This document shows, piece after piece, positions 12,301 to 22,289 of a stretch of 64,000 nucleotides of DNA. Under the pieces are notes generated by a model, which was given only the letters and a program-made list of their open reading frames with translations, searched no databases and was not told where the DNA came from. The position numbers were made by a program, and so were the translations under genes. Source of the DNA: Thuidium tamariscinum (Eukaryota > Streptophyta > Bryopsida > Hypnales > Thuidiaceae); NCBI GenBank assembly GCA_947034885.2, contig OX344754.2, positions 24,425,369 through 24,489,368 on the forward strand. Reading direction: 5' to 3'. The stretch's first letter is position 1; each line of letters starts with the position of its first letter.

Positions 12301-15300
12301 CATCTGCACACGTGTACGCTGAAACAGTTACTGTTTCATGTCCCTGGGCAAACTTTCATTGTGCCTATTGCCTAATTAGGACATCCCGACTCAAAATCTT
12401 TTGAAGAATTGAGCTTCATAATCAAATTCATACCTTAGATGGTGTCGTCTTGAACCCATCATCTGTATCTGCATCAATAAAACAAAGTTCATTAGACAAT
12501 CGAGGAGACATTCCCACTAGTCTTATTTTTTTCTGAGTCTAGTAAAAATCTGATGTGGTATCAAAACTTAAGGATATATGACCTATGAAGGCAATCACTC
12601 GATTGTAGCACCGCTGCTGCTGTACGGTGAGATCTTTGCAGCCTTCCAGAAAAGAAATCGTTTTCTGTGATCATCACTTAACAACGTGACCAGTTAGTGT
12701 ACTTGCAGGACACAAATCCATATAAGCGTAAATTTATGAGAGCGAATTATTCTATTTCTGCATGTCTCTGTCCGAAACTTACCCAATTTTCTGCCATGAG
12801 TAGCCTTCCTCTCCATCGGACAATCACTCGAGGGAATATTTCAGATATGCGAGCCTCCCCGACGGTTTTTAGATGATCCTCAATCATCCTTTGCTGCAAA
12901 CTGTACCTTGACTCTTTTCCCTATAAAGTCATAAAGAAACTAAAATAAGCTCTAAGCTCTCTTGAAATGGGATTTAAGACGAACACACATTATTGATGCA
13001 CCAATCGACATTTACCATTTTCAGAGGAAGATAATGAAATGTGATGATTGCATTCCCTGTGCTCCCTTCTGCACCATCCTCACAAACTTTAGCTGTGGCA
13101 AAAGTCCAAAACTTGAATCCTCCAAAGCTTTGAACTACTGTCGACATGGCTTGTTGTGAATCACGATTACAAGAAAAAAAAATTAAATTGATGCTTGATA
13201 ATGAATAACAAAAGAGGTATACCTGCACTGTCTGTGAGGTGAAGGTGCACAGTAAATGGTATCCGATCGCTTGACAGCGACTTCATGATTGTCGTGTGTC
13301 CTCCTTCTACGGCTGAGAGGTTCAGCCCCATGGCCTACATGGAGTCCCCGAATTTCAGATGTGTCAAGGTATGTGCAATCAAGAATCGTTACCTACTCAA
13401 ATTTCCTGACTGGATATAAATCACTGTGGTAAGCGATTCTCGTTGGTAGTAACCTCTCACCATGATTGTAATAATATTTGCCGATGATCCATTGTTTAAG
13501 CTTGCGCAATTTCCCTGCTCCCAGCAATTATGGTAAGTCTTCAAACCATTGCATCGAAGCATTCTTAACGCATAGCGACACATAGTACTGGACCACAAAA
13601 TTAAATGGAACTCACTTTATTCATTCAGCCTCGAAGATTCATCATTCTTGTGATCAAGTCGAAAGTGCAAAATTTGGCAACGAGAACCAACCTGAACGAA
13701 TGGGAGGAATAAATCTTTGAGTTTTCGACGCAGCTCTTCAGTGTTCCATTGTGTGACCTCCGATCTTAAGTCAGTTATCTCCACCTTTTAAAAGAAGAAA
13801 ATAATACCATTTAACAGCTTAACGCCACTTCTTTAAAAGAATTGCTAAGGCTTCAGCTATGCTAGGAATTCATGAAGAATGTACCCACCATTCTGAAGCT
13901 ACCGTGCGGTGAATTGTTTTCCTCCTCTTCCGTTGCCCGTCGAGCACCAAGTCTCTTAACACACATACAAACAAAATTATTATCATTCCTTCATCTCGAA
14001 ACGCTCCAACCTATTTCAACTAGGAACTCCAAGATCTTCATTCACTCAGCTCTGTAGCCCAACGATTTCTTCTGGTCAGATTCCAACTGAAAGAGAAAAT
14101 AGAATCCGAAATAAAATGCTTCAGACCTTCTGAATGCTCATTGGCTTTGCTTCCTCCCAAGTGCTTCTGCTCAATTGCAGTGTCGCAACGCCTGTCGAAG
14201 CTTTTGACCTAGACGACACTATAACGCGCCTGTTGGCCAAGCAGAAATACTGTCATGAGTCGACTCACTCGTGAAAAGAAAAAAATTGTGGGAGCAATCT
14301 GAAAAAGAGCATTCTTGGTGCATTTTTAGCCTTACCCCCCAAGATACAAGCCGGCGCTGATGACTCCATAACTCCTGGTCTGTGCATCTTGCTGCACGGC
14401 AAACAGACGTTCTCAGACATCTAGCTACAAATACATCAATTTTAGCAAATGCAGTCATACGTATCTTCCCACAGAAAGGTGCATCTACAGAGAGAATATT
14501 TGAACTGATTGATAGAGGCAATGAATCAATAGTACATTCTGACTGTGACAATCTCCATGTGACTCCAACTTTGGGCTGGTTGAAGTTCCCCTGCAATCAA
14601 AAACGAAATCCGTGGTGTGAAGATCGTCTTCACCTAATTTCGCTTTACATTCCTGTAGTAAATCTTTGCAAAATAAGAATTCAAACAATACTGAGACATT
14701 TGCCTCCTGAAATCTAGATCGCACCATACCAATTGGAGATGGAGACGCCCTGCAAGCCTTTGCTCGTGTCGAAGATTATAATCTTACCTTCTGAACGATC
14801 CAATTCAACACTGCGCAACATCCATGAAACTTGTGATGGGCATTATATCCATAGGAATTTCATGTAATTGGCCGAATTACAGAATACGGAATCACACATG
14901 CGAGAAAGAGATATTAGTCAACATTCTTTGTCAGCTGCACTTCGATGTAACCTGATGAGTGGAAGCTTATCCGAGCTTAATTTCGAAACTTCTTCGACCG
15001 CATCATCCTGGGATTTGCAAAGTACGAACAGGCAAATTTCAGGGCACATTCACATTGAGAATGTTTTCCGTGTGAACGAGCTCATGGAAGTGCTCTTCCC
15101 ATTCTCTCTTCGTCATATGAAACATTTGAAGGAAAAGGAAACAAATCGTGGAGAGGAAAACAGAGCAATCTCAACTTCAGAGGTGAAGGCGAGGTTTCTG
15201 TTACCAGCAGATATGCAAGGGCTGAGAAGGCAGTGTACTCTGGGCAGGTCACAGTCAGAGCATGGCTATCTAAGCCCTTCGAATCAGGGGACCGAGAGGC

Positions 15301-15827
15301 CTGCAATCCAAGTCTCTGGTACAAAGAACAAGGTTGTCAATCAGAATCAAATTTGTTCAGTGATGATAATCATTCCCAATTTTCTCATTCGATGCGCACG
15401 TAAAGTGAAACTTTTGAGGAGTAATATATTATCCCGGAAGACCTAGATTATCACAACCTTCTGAACACCTCGTAGTAGTCAATCGTGCAAAGCACAAAAT
15501 GTACGCTAGGTCGCAAGCATTGAGCACAGACCTTTTTTTGGCAAAACGAATTGGACGCCATTGAAGTCTAACCTCGGAGATAGCAGATCTTTCGCTCTGA
15601 TCTTCGGACTCCGAGTTCTGCTTTTGCTGCTCCCTGATGATGTCGAAACTTTTGTTTGTGCTGATTCTTCGCCTTGCTAAAGCTTTGAGAGCATGAGTGA
15701 CCTGAAAAGGCTCACGAGAATTCGAACTGCTCGCCATGGAGAAGAGCTTGCGTTTCAGGCCAGCATTGTCTATCGACGACGTCTCCTCCTCCTGCATTGT
15801 GAATGTCGTTGCGTGAAAACGCTGCAC
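6345..15827 (-). CDS. GMI1: GMI1-like SMC-hinge protein (SMCHD1/DMS3 relative), many exons
   Basis: Plant GMI1 is an SMC-related protein with an N-terminal GHKL ATPase-like region and a C-terminal SMC hinge, linked to DNA-damage response and chromatin; DMS3 is a shorter relative in RNA-directed DNA methylation. Hinge exons are clear: 7818-7551, 7451-7260, 7162-6824 and last exon 6657-6345 (TGA stop). They encode ALVDYLGIEKMLMIVCRS, then CPKGYLGYAVNLLRFNP, SLRESLFFQLFSYLQVY and INGAVSLDGG, then a lysine/glutamate-rich coiled coil. Upstream, family blocks appear in order: PKEILAVVRPRNCP (near 11250), YDVYNNRVVL (near 10630), ECDRLDNCLRPGQVIEKF (near 10050), QVIDEDGNVDNTMDG (near 9090). Further 5' are SPHGSFRM (near 13900), EELRRKLKDLFLPFVQ (near 13730) and AVEGGHTTIMKSL (near 13300). 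The N terminus is uncertain: the proposed ATG lies at 15827 or 15796, and exons between 14.1 and 15.6 kb are only partly resolved. A possible GHKL G1 motif reads FDTSKGLQ (near 14760). Confidence 0.88.
14730..14812 (-). other. Candidate GHKL G1-motif exon of the GMI1-like gene
   Basis: After an AG acceptor the minus strand reads VELDRSEGKIIIFDTSKGLQ, which lines up with the GMI1/MORC-type segment that normally carries a D-x-G-x-G ATP-binding motif. Here the first glycine is serine (D-T-S-K-G). A GTATGG donor follows near 14730, and the next exon can continue with WRQMSQYCL. The exon also contains an internal GTAAG that could itself be a donor, so the reading is provisional. The N-box with its catalytic Glu and Asn was not located. 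Confidence 0.45.
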
Positions 15828-16437
15828 ATATGCCAGTGATCACCCACCAATTGAATTGGCTCAGAATTCCTTAAATCCTCACTCAACCTGTGCCCATTTC
15901 AGAAGAGAACCTTGCATTTTGTTTCATGATTTAAAACGATATTCGACAGTGGAACCTTAACAATTCATTTGCTCTAATCTCCCGCACCTTCCACTACCTG
16001 CTCCTAGAAATTGTACTCCACAAAAGAAATCAAGAATTTTACAGCATTGAAATTAAGCATACTTGTTGAGCTGTTGAAACCTGAACAAAATTCCCGTGAA
16101 TAATCTCGCGTCTTCCTCGATCAGCACCTCCTCCAGTGCTCTACATAATTAAATCAAAGAATCGGACAGCATGGACAAAAACCGATCATTCTGGTTTCCC
16201 TGATGGAACCCATTACAAATTCCCTGCCAAATTGTCTGAAAATTTGAGGGCAAATTCAGAATGCAGTACGCTCCTCCAGCAACGTGCATCTCGAACGAAG
16301 TCTACAAGGAGCAGACGATCTCCAAAACAAGAAGAGGCAACACGCTTCCGAGACTGAGAATGAATAATCCAAATCAATCAATGGATGAAATCGGGATGGA
16401 CGGTACCATTCGCCCCTCCGCATTGATTCATGAACAT

Positions 16438-16482
16438 GGGACGATGGGACTGATGGGGACTTGGGGACTTGGGGAGATGGGG
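16438..16482 (+). other. G-quadruplex-type G-run
   Basis: Six runs of three or four G on the plus strand (16438, 16446, 16455, 16463, 16471 and 16479) are separated by four to six bases, partly as tandem GGGGACTT units. This meets the usual rule for an intramolecular G-quadruplex. It lies about 0.6 kb upstream of the proposed GMI1-like start, with the G-rich strand opposite that gene's coding strand. Confidence 0.6.
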
Positions 16483-16903
16483 AGAGAATCAAGGGATGAA
16501 CCCAACCAGCCGTCAGGGCAGCCCTTTCCTGTACCTCCATAAGTACACTCGTATATGATACTTATGACACCTCCAATACTCTTGACAAAAAGCTGCACAG
16601 TGCGCACACTGTGCCTTGAATTTGGGACAAATTCCAATGACCCTTTGATACTGCAGTGGTGAATGCCATGGCGGCCACATTCAGGATGGTTGATTTTCTC
16701 TCACACAATCCAGAGGCATGGACGAGTGAGATTCAGCCAAAGATGCACTCGTGTTGTGGCTGTTGTCTGTAATCCTGTGGAAACAGGATTGAGGCTGGTG
16801 CAATTTCTTGTTGGCTAGCCTAAGAAGTTAGTTGCAACTTTTGTGGATAACTGAACATGGATTTGAGCAGGAGAGAAAACTGTAGTGATATGCTAGTTTG
16901 TGT

Positions 16904-17126
16904 TTAACCCTTTAAGGACGCAGGGTCACCCAGGAAATCATCTTTTCTGAAATTGTGGGAATCATTGGTATTAAAAAAATCTAAAAGTGCTCATTTGAAG
17001 TCACAGTACTGTAGAAAATCTTTCACCCCTAATTCCAAAGATTAATACTTGTTGTTTAATCTTATACTGCAAAATGCTCTCTTGTTCATTGACAAGAAAA
17101 TGACTTCAGCGTCATTTATGGGTTAA
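16904..17126. mobile_element. TTAA-flanked MITE, piggyBac-like (copy 1)
   Basis: A 215-bp unit (16908-17122) sits between TTAA at 16904-16907 and TTAA at 17123-17126. The left end is CCCTTTAAGGACGCAGGGTC. The right end read in reverse is CCCATAAATGACGCTGAAGT, giving imperfect inverted repeats with a shared GACGC block. TTAA target duplication plus CCC termini is the piggyBac pattern. No coding capacity. Confidence 0.65.
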
Positions 17127-17712
17127 CTATACCATACCATACAATATGAAACAATGTTTTCTGTGTTGTGGTCACCCTGGTTCTCTCCTGCCAGGCCGTA
17201 GCTGGTGGGCTTCTATTTTGCCCCTTGCAAATTTATTTTTTTTAAAAGGAAAAAAAAAGGAAACAATATTATATCGTCTCAAGTTGAAAGGACAGTACAT
17301 GATTACGGCACGGCATTCAGTGAACAGTACCATTCTAGCAAACAGCCCCAGTGGCCCAGTCCTCAACAGGAAGCCCAACACACACATTTGAGCCCATCAA
17401 TTTGTCATGTTTTTAGTTTCCAGTCCAGCCATATTTCTTTTAGAAACAATAGAGTTAATCATAAAGTGGATGGAATGCTGGACCAGGAGCCAAAGTTGGG
17501 GGAAAAAGCAGGACCAAACTCCTTGGAGCACCAAAACTAAGGTTCAGAAGAGTTTGGTGCTGTGTTTCTTTTCTACTATTCTCAGTTATACCTCCCTCTA
17601 ACCTCCCTGTTTCAAACCTAGGTTTCCTTTACATTTAACTCAAATATCCAAACAAATTCACCTTGTTGTTTTCGTATAAGGCTTGTAAGGTATCAGCACC
17701 TAAAATTGGTCA

Positions 17713-18185
17713 GGGTGAACTGGCCCCCTTGCTCAGCCACATCCACTCATTTCAGGGGCCGGGGTGAACTGGCCCCCTCGCTCTGCCACTCCAAGTAATT
17801 CCAAGGGTGCAAGTAAAGTAAAAACCTCCCTATTTTGTGCTTATTCAATTTACCTTGGACACTCATCCTTACTAATTTGGGGCCTCTGATTGCAAATATG
17901 AATTCAGAATTCACAAAATAAAAAATTTGCAAGAAATAAGAAATTCCAGTGTTTTCCCAAGTGGCCGAGCAAGGCAGTCAGTTCACCCAGCGTTTCAGGG
18001 CCGGGTGCAAGTAGAAATAAAAGCCCCCTATTTGGGGCTTAATTAAATTACCAATTGCATCTCCCTTGTCTAATTTGGGGCCTCTGATTGTAAATATGAA
18101 TTCAGAATTTGCAAATTCTATCATGTGTGGAATGTAAAAAATTTCAGCATTTTCCCAAGTGGCTGAGCGAGGGAATCAGTTCCCC
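17713..18185. mobile_element. Clustered MITE copies with GTGAACTGG-type ends
   Basis: A terminal motif (GGGTGAACTGGCCCCCTYGC then GCCAC) occurs at 17713-17740 and again at 17761-17789. Its inverted form appears at 17961-17988 and, diverged, at 18159-18185. The best full unit is 17761-17988 (228 bp). A second partial unit, 18001-18185, repeats the interior and right end of the first, including the shared stretch TTTGGGGCCTCTGATTG. The arrangement is one MITE plus a tandemly duplicated partial copy sharing ends. No open frame. Confidence 0.65.
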
Positions 18186-18424
18186 TAAAATTGTCTAATA
18201 AGTTTTGGAGCATTGTTCCCATTATTGAACAGGAAAAGCTTGGAAGCAATGATGTTAGAACAAATTTAGGGTTTTTAGCCAAATGTTCATTTTTGAAAGA
18301 TTTTTTTAAAAATTTACGAAGGGCATGAAAAAATTAAGTAGAAAATGAGTGAAATTTAGCCAGTTTTGGGATCACTGCTTGGGAGTGATTGTGTCTTGTT
18401 GATAGTGGTGGTTAAAATTGAACA

Positions 18425-18702
18425 TAAGGTAGGTACACCCAAAAGCACCACTTATTCATACTGAGCCTAGTTCTTGCTATTAATTAGTTCAAATTTTTAT
18501 ATAGTCTTGTTGGCAAGTGAAAGCATGTTCCAACGCACCAAAGAACGCAGGATTTGGATACCGTATGCAAAAGTTATTAACAATCAAAGTCTGTTTCTGA
18601 AAGCACCATCTACAGTCTGTGAACATGACTGATTTTGGAAATGTATGTGTATTGTAGATGGCGCTTTTAGGAACAGGGTACTTTTGGGTGTACCTACCTT
18701 AA
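18425..18702. mobile_element. MITE with 20-bp perfect inverted ends
   Basis: The left end AAGGTAGGTACACCCAAAAG (from 18426) is matched exactly in inverse by CTTTTGGGTGTACCTACCTT ending near 18700. Nested inside is a second inverted pair, GCACCATCTACA near 18602 and TGTAGATGGCGC near 18654, so the whole unit can fold into a two-part hairpin. A TAA or TTA flank is present on each side, but a clean target duplication cannot be called. Confidence 0.7.
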
Positions 18703-20942
18703 ATGAGTGTCATTTGGTGTTTGGAGAATCCAGTAACATCACCCAAAATTGAAAGTGATCTATTTGAAACTCAAAAAAAATTCAGGAGAGTGTTCTCTTG
18801 ACACTTTAGAAAATAGCTGGTGTCCCCACCATTAAACCAAACCTTATGTGTACATTTTAACTCAATTAGAAAAATTGGGTATTGGGATTGTATCATATTC
18901 CAATGCATTTGAGCAATACTTTTAGGAATAGGACATTGATATCAACAGAGCTAATAAAGAAATTACTCAAAAGTGAGTTCCCTCACGTATATAGGTAGTT
19001 GAATATAATACTATAATTACTATTGTAGATTGTATGTTCCACACTATGAAGACAAAGATGTATTTGAAGATGAAAAAAAATTCACTTGACATGAATTTTT
19101 GGTGAAATTAAAAATTAGAAATTAAAGTATTACATAAAAATTTTGAACTTCTTAAACATTGTCATATAATTTCAAAAAATGTTGTATCCACAAACATGGA
19201 GAAATGTTGCAATTTCATATATATTGGCACTCATCAAGGCATAGACCATGGAAGGAAGTTTCAAATCAATTGCCAATTCCTAAATTGCATAGACAAGTCA
19301 ATTGTGAAAGTAGTTGTAGTTTTGGTTAGTAATAAGCATCATGCAAAAATGAAAAAAAATTGTTTAGGCACGATTTGGTCAAAATACTTTGGTTCCCTAC
19401 AAAGAAAAAGGTATGTGCATACAAGGATGAGTTGATCATGTTTGGGATTAGCCCTCTTGTGGTACTTTGAAGTGAACTTTATTCTCCTAAGTGTGGAATT
19501 TTAAAGAAGTAAACCACTCTCATTTCAAATATATTACCAAGGTTATTTTATGGGAGGAGAGACATAGGTTTAAGATTAGATGATTGGAGAAATTATTTCA
19601 TTAACTTCTGGAAAAAATAGGGAGAACAAATGGAATCCTCACAAGATGTGGAAACCAATATTTGACAAGAGAAAAAATTGTATCGGATATCAACATGATC
19701 AAACAACAGTTGCACCATGGAATGATGCAAATTATTCAATTTTTTTGGGGAAAAAATGGTTTTACAAGATGTATGCTTCTATGCATGTACAAATAAAGTA
19801 TAATTCACTAGAGAATATAAGCACATGAGAGTATATAGAAGTACATTGAAATAACAAAACATGAATGTATACATAGATCAAGGTTGCAACTAGAGTTGCA
19901 ATACTTCCAAACGATGACCAACATAGTAGGTAATCATTGTACATTTTGCTACTTGCTAACCACTTCTATTCCTAGATCCACACATTGTCTTCATATTCTT
20001 CTCCAAGGACTAAATGTCCTTTTTAAAGAAATGAAGTATTTTTCCTTCTCAAGATTTTTCCTTCTTAAGATTTGAAGTAATTTACAAAACATTGTGCTAA
20101 TAAATCTATCAAAATTTTAACAATGTAGTCAAATTTTGATTATTTTAGATTGAGATATATAAACCCTTAAGAAAATATAAATTATTTTCTATTGAAAATA
20201 AATTAAATAGAAAATTAAAAATTTGACTATCACTAAGTTTCTATGAAATCCATTTTGAATGGATGTTTTTAGAATTTGGACACAATCAAGGCTTGAACAT
20301 GATTGTATTCCCATAGTGGGAATATATTTTTTCTCCAATATACTTATATTACTTTGAACTTTCGTACAACTTCGTAAACTTCAAGCAATATGTGCACAAT
20401 TCTTCTTTTAATTCTAAAATTTGGCAATAATGTAGGTTACATGAGACAAAATACTATTGTCAAGAAAATAATTATGTATAGTATTAAAATCTTACTCCTC
20501 AAGGTATAAAGTTTATTGGCCTTATTAGACAAGGCCAATAAAAACATCTTTTCTTCTTGACTTTCAAATACTATCATTTCAATCCACAAAGGTCAAAGTT
20601 TTTGAATTTTTTTTCACACATTTCCATAGTTTAGAGTATTATGGATGAATTTTGTGAAAAAAAATTCTATACATTTTCCATTGCCCTTATAAGTGGTATT
20701 TTTTCACAATTTTTGCCTATGAATATGCCTTGGGCTTCAAGGATAAAAATAGAATTGTTAAAATCAACATTTATCATATAGAAAAATGACAGTCATAATT
20801 TTTTTAGAATATGGAAAAATGTAAAATATTAAAGGAGAATTCTTACATTATTAAGTAAGTCTAATTAGTTTTTACTCCAATGACAATTTCTATGCAGGAA
20901 TTTGTTTAGTTGATTTTTTGAATGACCTGTATTGACATATAG
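18703..20942. other. Gene-free stretch with decayed open frames
   Basis: No recognisable gene. Short frames at 19196-19435 and 19580-19828 on the plus strand have a lysine-rich, protein-like composition and may be remnants of one mobile-element gene, but no domain can be named. A perfect 11-bp-stem hairpin (TTATTGGCCTT, 7-base loop, inverse copy) lies at 20513-20541. Confidence 0.4.
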
Positions 20943-21232
20943 GCATAAGAGGTTTTTTCGGGGTATTGAGAGACTATTTCAGCCTCGTTCCCCATTTTGT
21001 GAACCAGTCACTGCTGGTCAGAAAAAAAAATATTTAAAAAATAAAAATAGAAAAATAGAAAAAAAATAATAATAATAAAATATCTTTTTAATTTAATAAA
21101 ATATTATTATCCGATGTGGCAGTCTCTGTGCCACATCAAATCTGTTGCTGGGACTGTTTCCAGCGATTTCCTGCGAGTTCCCACAGTCTAGGAACTTACA
21201 GTCTCCCAACATGGTGAGAAAACCTCTTATGC
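20943..21232 (+). mobile_element. MITE with GCATAAGAGG ends (family copy 1)
   Basis: The 290-bp element begins GCATAAGAGGTTTTTTC and ends with the inverse GAGAAAACCTCTTATGC. Similarity of the ends extends inward through the shared block GAGACT. The interior has a poly-A/T-rich core flanked by GATGTGGCAGTCTCTGTGCC. Two further copies of the same interior lie at about 26.42-26.67 kb (inverted) and 26.70-26.95 kb (direct). Confidence 0.65.
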
Positions 21233-21733
21233 ACTACTTTATAACCAATGGGGCCTTTGAAGCCACAATTAAAATTGAATCCATGATCAAAATGATGGAG
21301 TGAAGACTATGTAAAAATGGTAGAATGAAGCCAAGACAAAAATGATAGACTAAAATTCATCTAGGATTGATCTGCCTTAGAAATCATTCATCTAGGATTG
21401 ATCTACCTTTTTTTTTAATGTATTTCCATAGATGGGATTATTTTTAGCTCATTTATTAGTCAAAGAAAAAAGACGTGGAATCTAACACAAGTGGTTTCAT
21501 ATTTTTTGAAGCATTATTGAATTAGTTATGAATTTTCAAATGAATTGTGGCATAGGCCTCTATTTATGACCTTAGGTCTTCTATAAACCATTCACTTGCA
21601 ACTTCTAAGAAATATGGAAAAGGCAAAGAAAATGTTTGGCTCTTACAATTAATAATGCTTATTTTCTTGATTCATTCAATGATTCTAGAGGTCAATTTAA
21701 AAATCATCTCTTGTCCAACGAGATAACTCAAAA

Positions 21734-22037
21734 AACTTCTTTAAAAATCACTTTTTGAAAAAATAAAAGACTAAAATTGATTCTTTAAGTTCATATTGAC
21801 ATCTAAAGCTTTGAGTCATTATCTTTGGATCAATGAGACAAAAGTTATGAGGAGTTTAAGTTTGTGGGTAGGTATGTTTTTTAGAGACTCCATTCCAATC
21901 CGCAAACTAAAACTCCTCATAACTTTCATCTCATTGATCCAAATGGAATGATTCAAAGCTTTCAGTGTCAATATAAACCTAAAGAATCAATTTCAATTTT
22001 TTATTTTTTCAAAAAGTGATTTTTAAGGAAGTTTTTT
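21734..22037. repeat. Large palindrome, arms about 135 bp
   Basis: The left arm (about 21734-21870) and right arm (about 21900-22037) are imperfect reverse complements separated by about 30 bases. Matching landmarks are AAAAATCACTTTTTGAAAAA against TTTTTCAAAAAGTGATTTTT, and CAATGAGACAAAAGTTATGA against TCATAACTTTCATCTCATTG. Each arm also resembles an interior block of the TTAA-flanked element at 31.2-32.1 kb, near 31470-31560. Confidence 0.7.
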
Positions 22038-22039
22038 GC

Positions 22040-22289
22040 TTCACACATTGCCACCAATTAGTGAAAACTACATGTCTTACAATAACTTTTTAACTATGTA
22101 GTCAAAAGCTATGAAAATTGAAGGTAGTCGTTGGGAAAACTGAAGGTAATCCTTGGGAATTTGAAGGTAATCCTTGGGAAAATGTTGTGTGAAAATTTCA
22201 AAGGAAAAAAAATGAAAACTCAATTTGTATGAGCTTTTCAAAATTACTATATTGTTAAAAAAAATGAAGTTTGGGCATTTAGGAGTTAA
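22040..22289. mobile_element. End fragment of a TTAA-flanked element (copy 2, one end only)
   Basis: A right terminus TTGGGCATTTAGGAG is followed directly by TTAA at 22286-22289. It is nearly the same as the right end of the complete element at 27.16-27.82 kb. Inward, the reverse strand reads GCTTTTGACTACATAGTTAA, shared with the interior of the 31.2-kb element, so this copy lies in the opposite orientation. The partner terminus was not found; the palindrome above may be part of the same copy. Confidence 0.5.

Noticed and set aside
14868-15446. 192-residue open frame on the plus strand
   Set aside because: It lies opposite the 5' part of the GMI1-like gene, shows no recognisable domain or splice context, and is probably a chance frame across minus-strand exons and introns.
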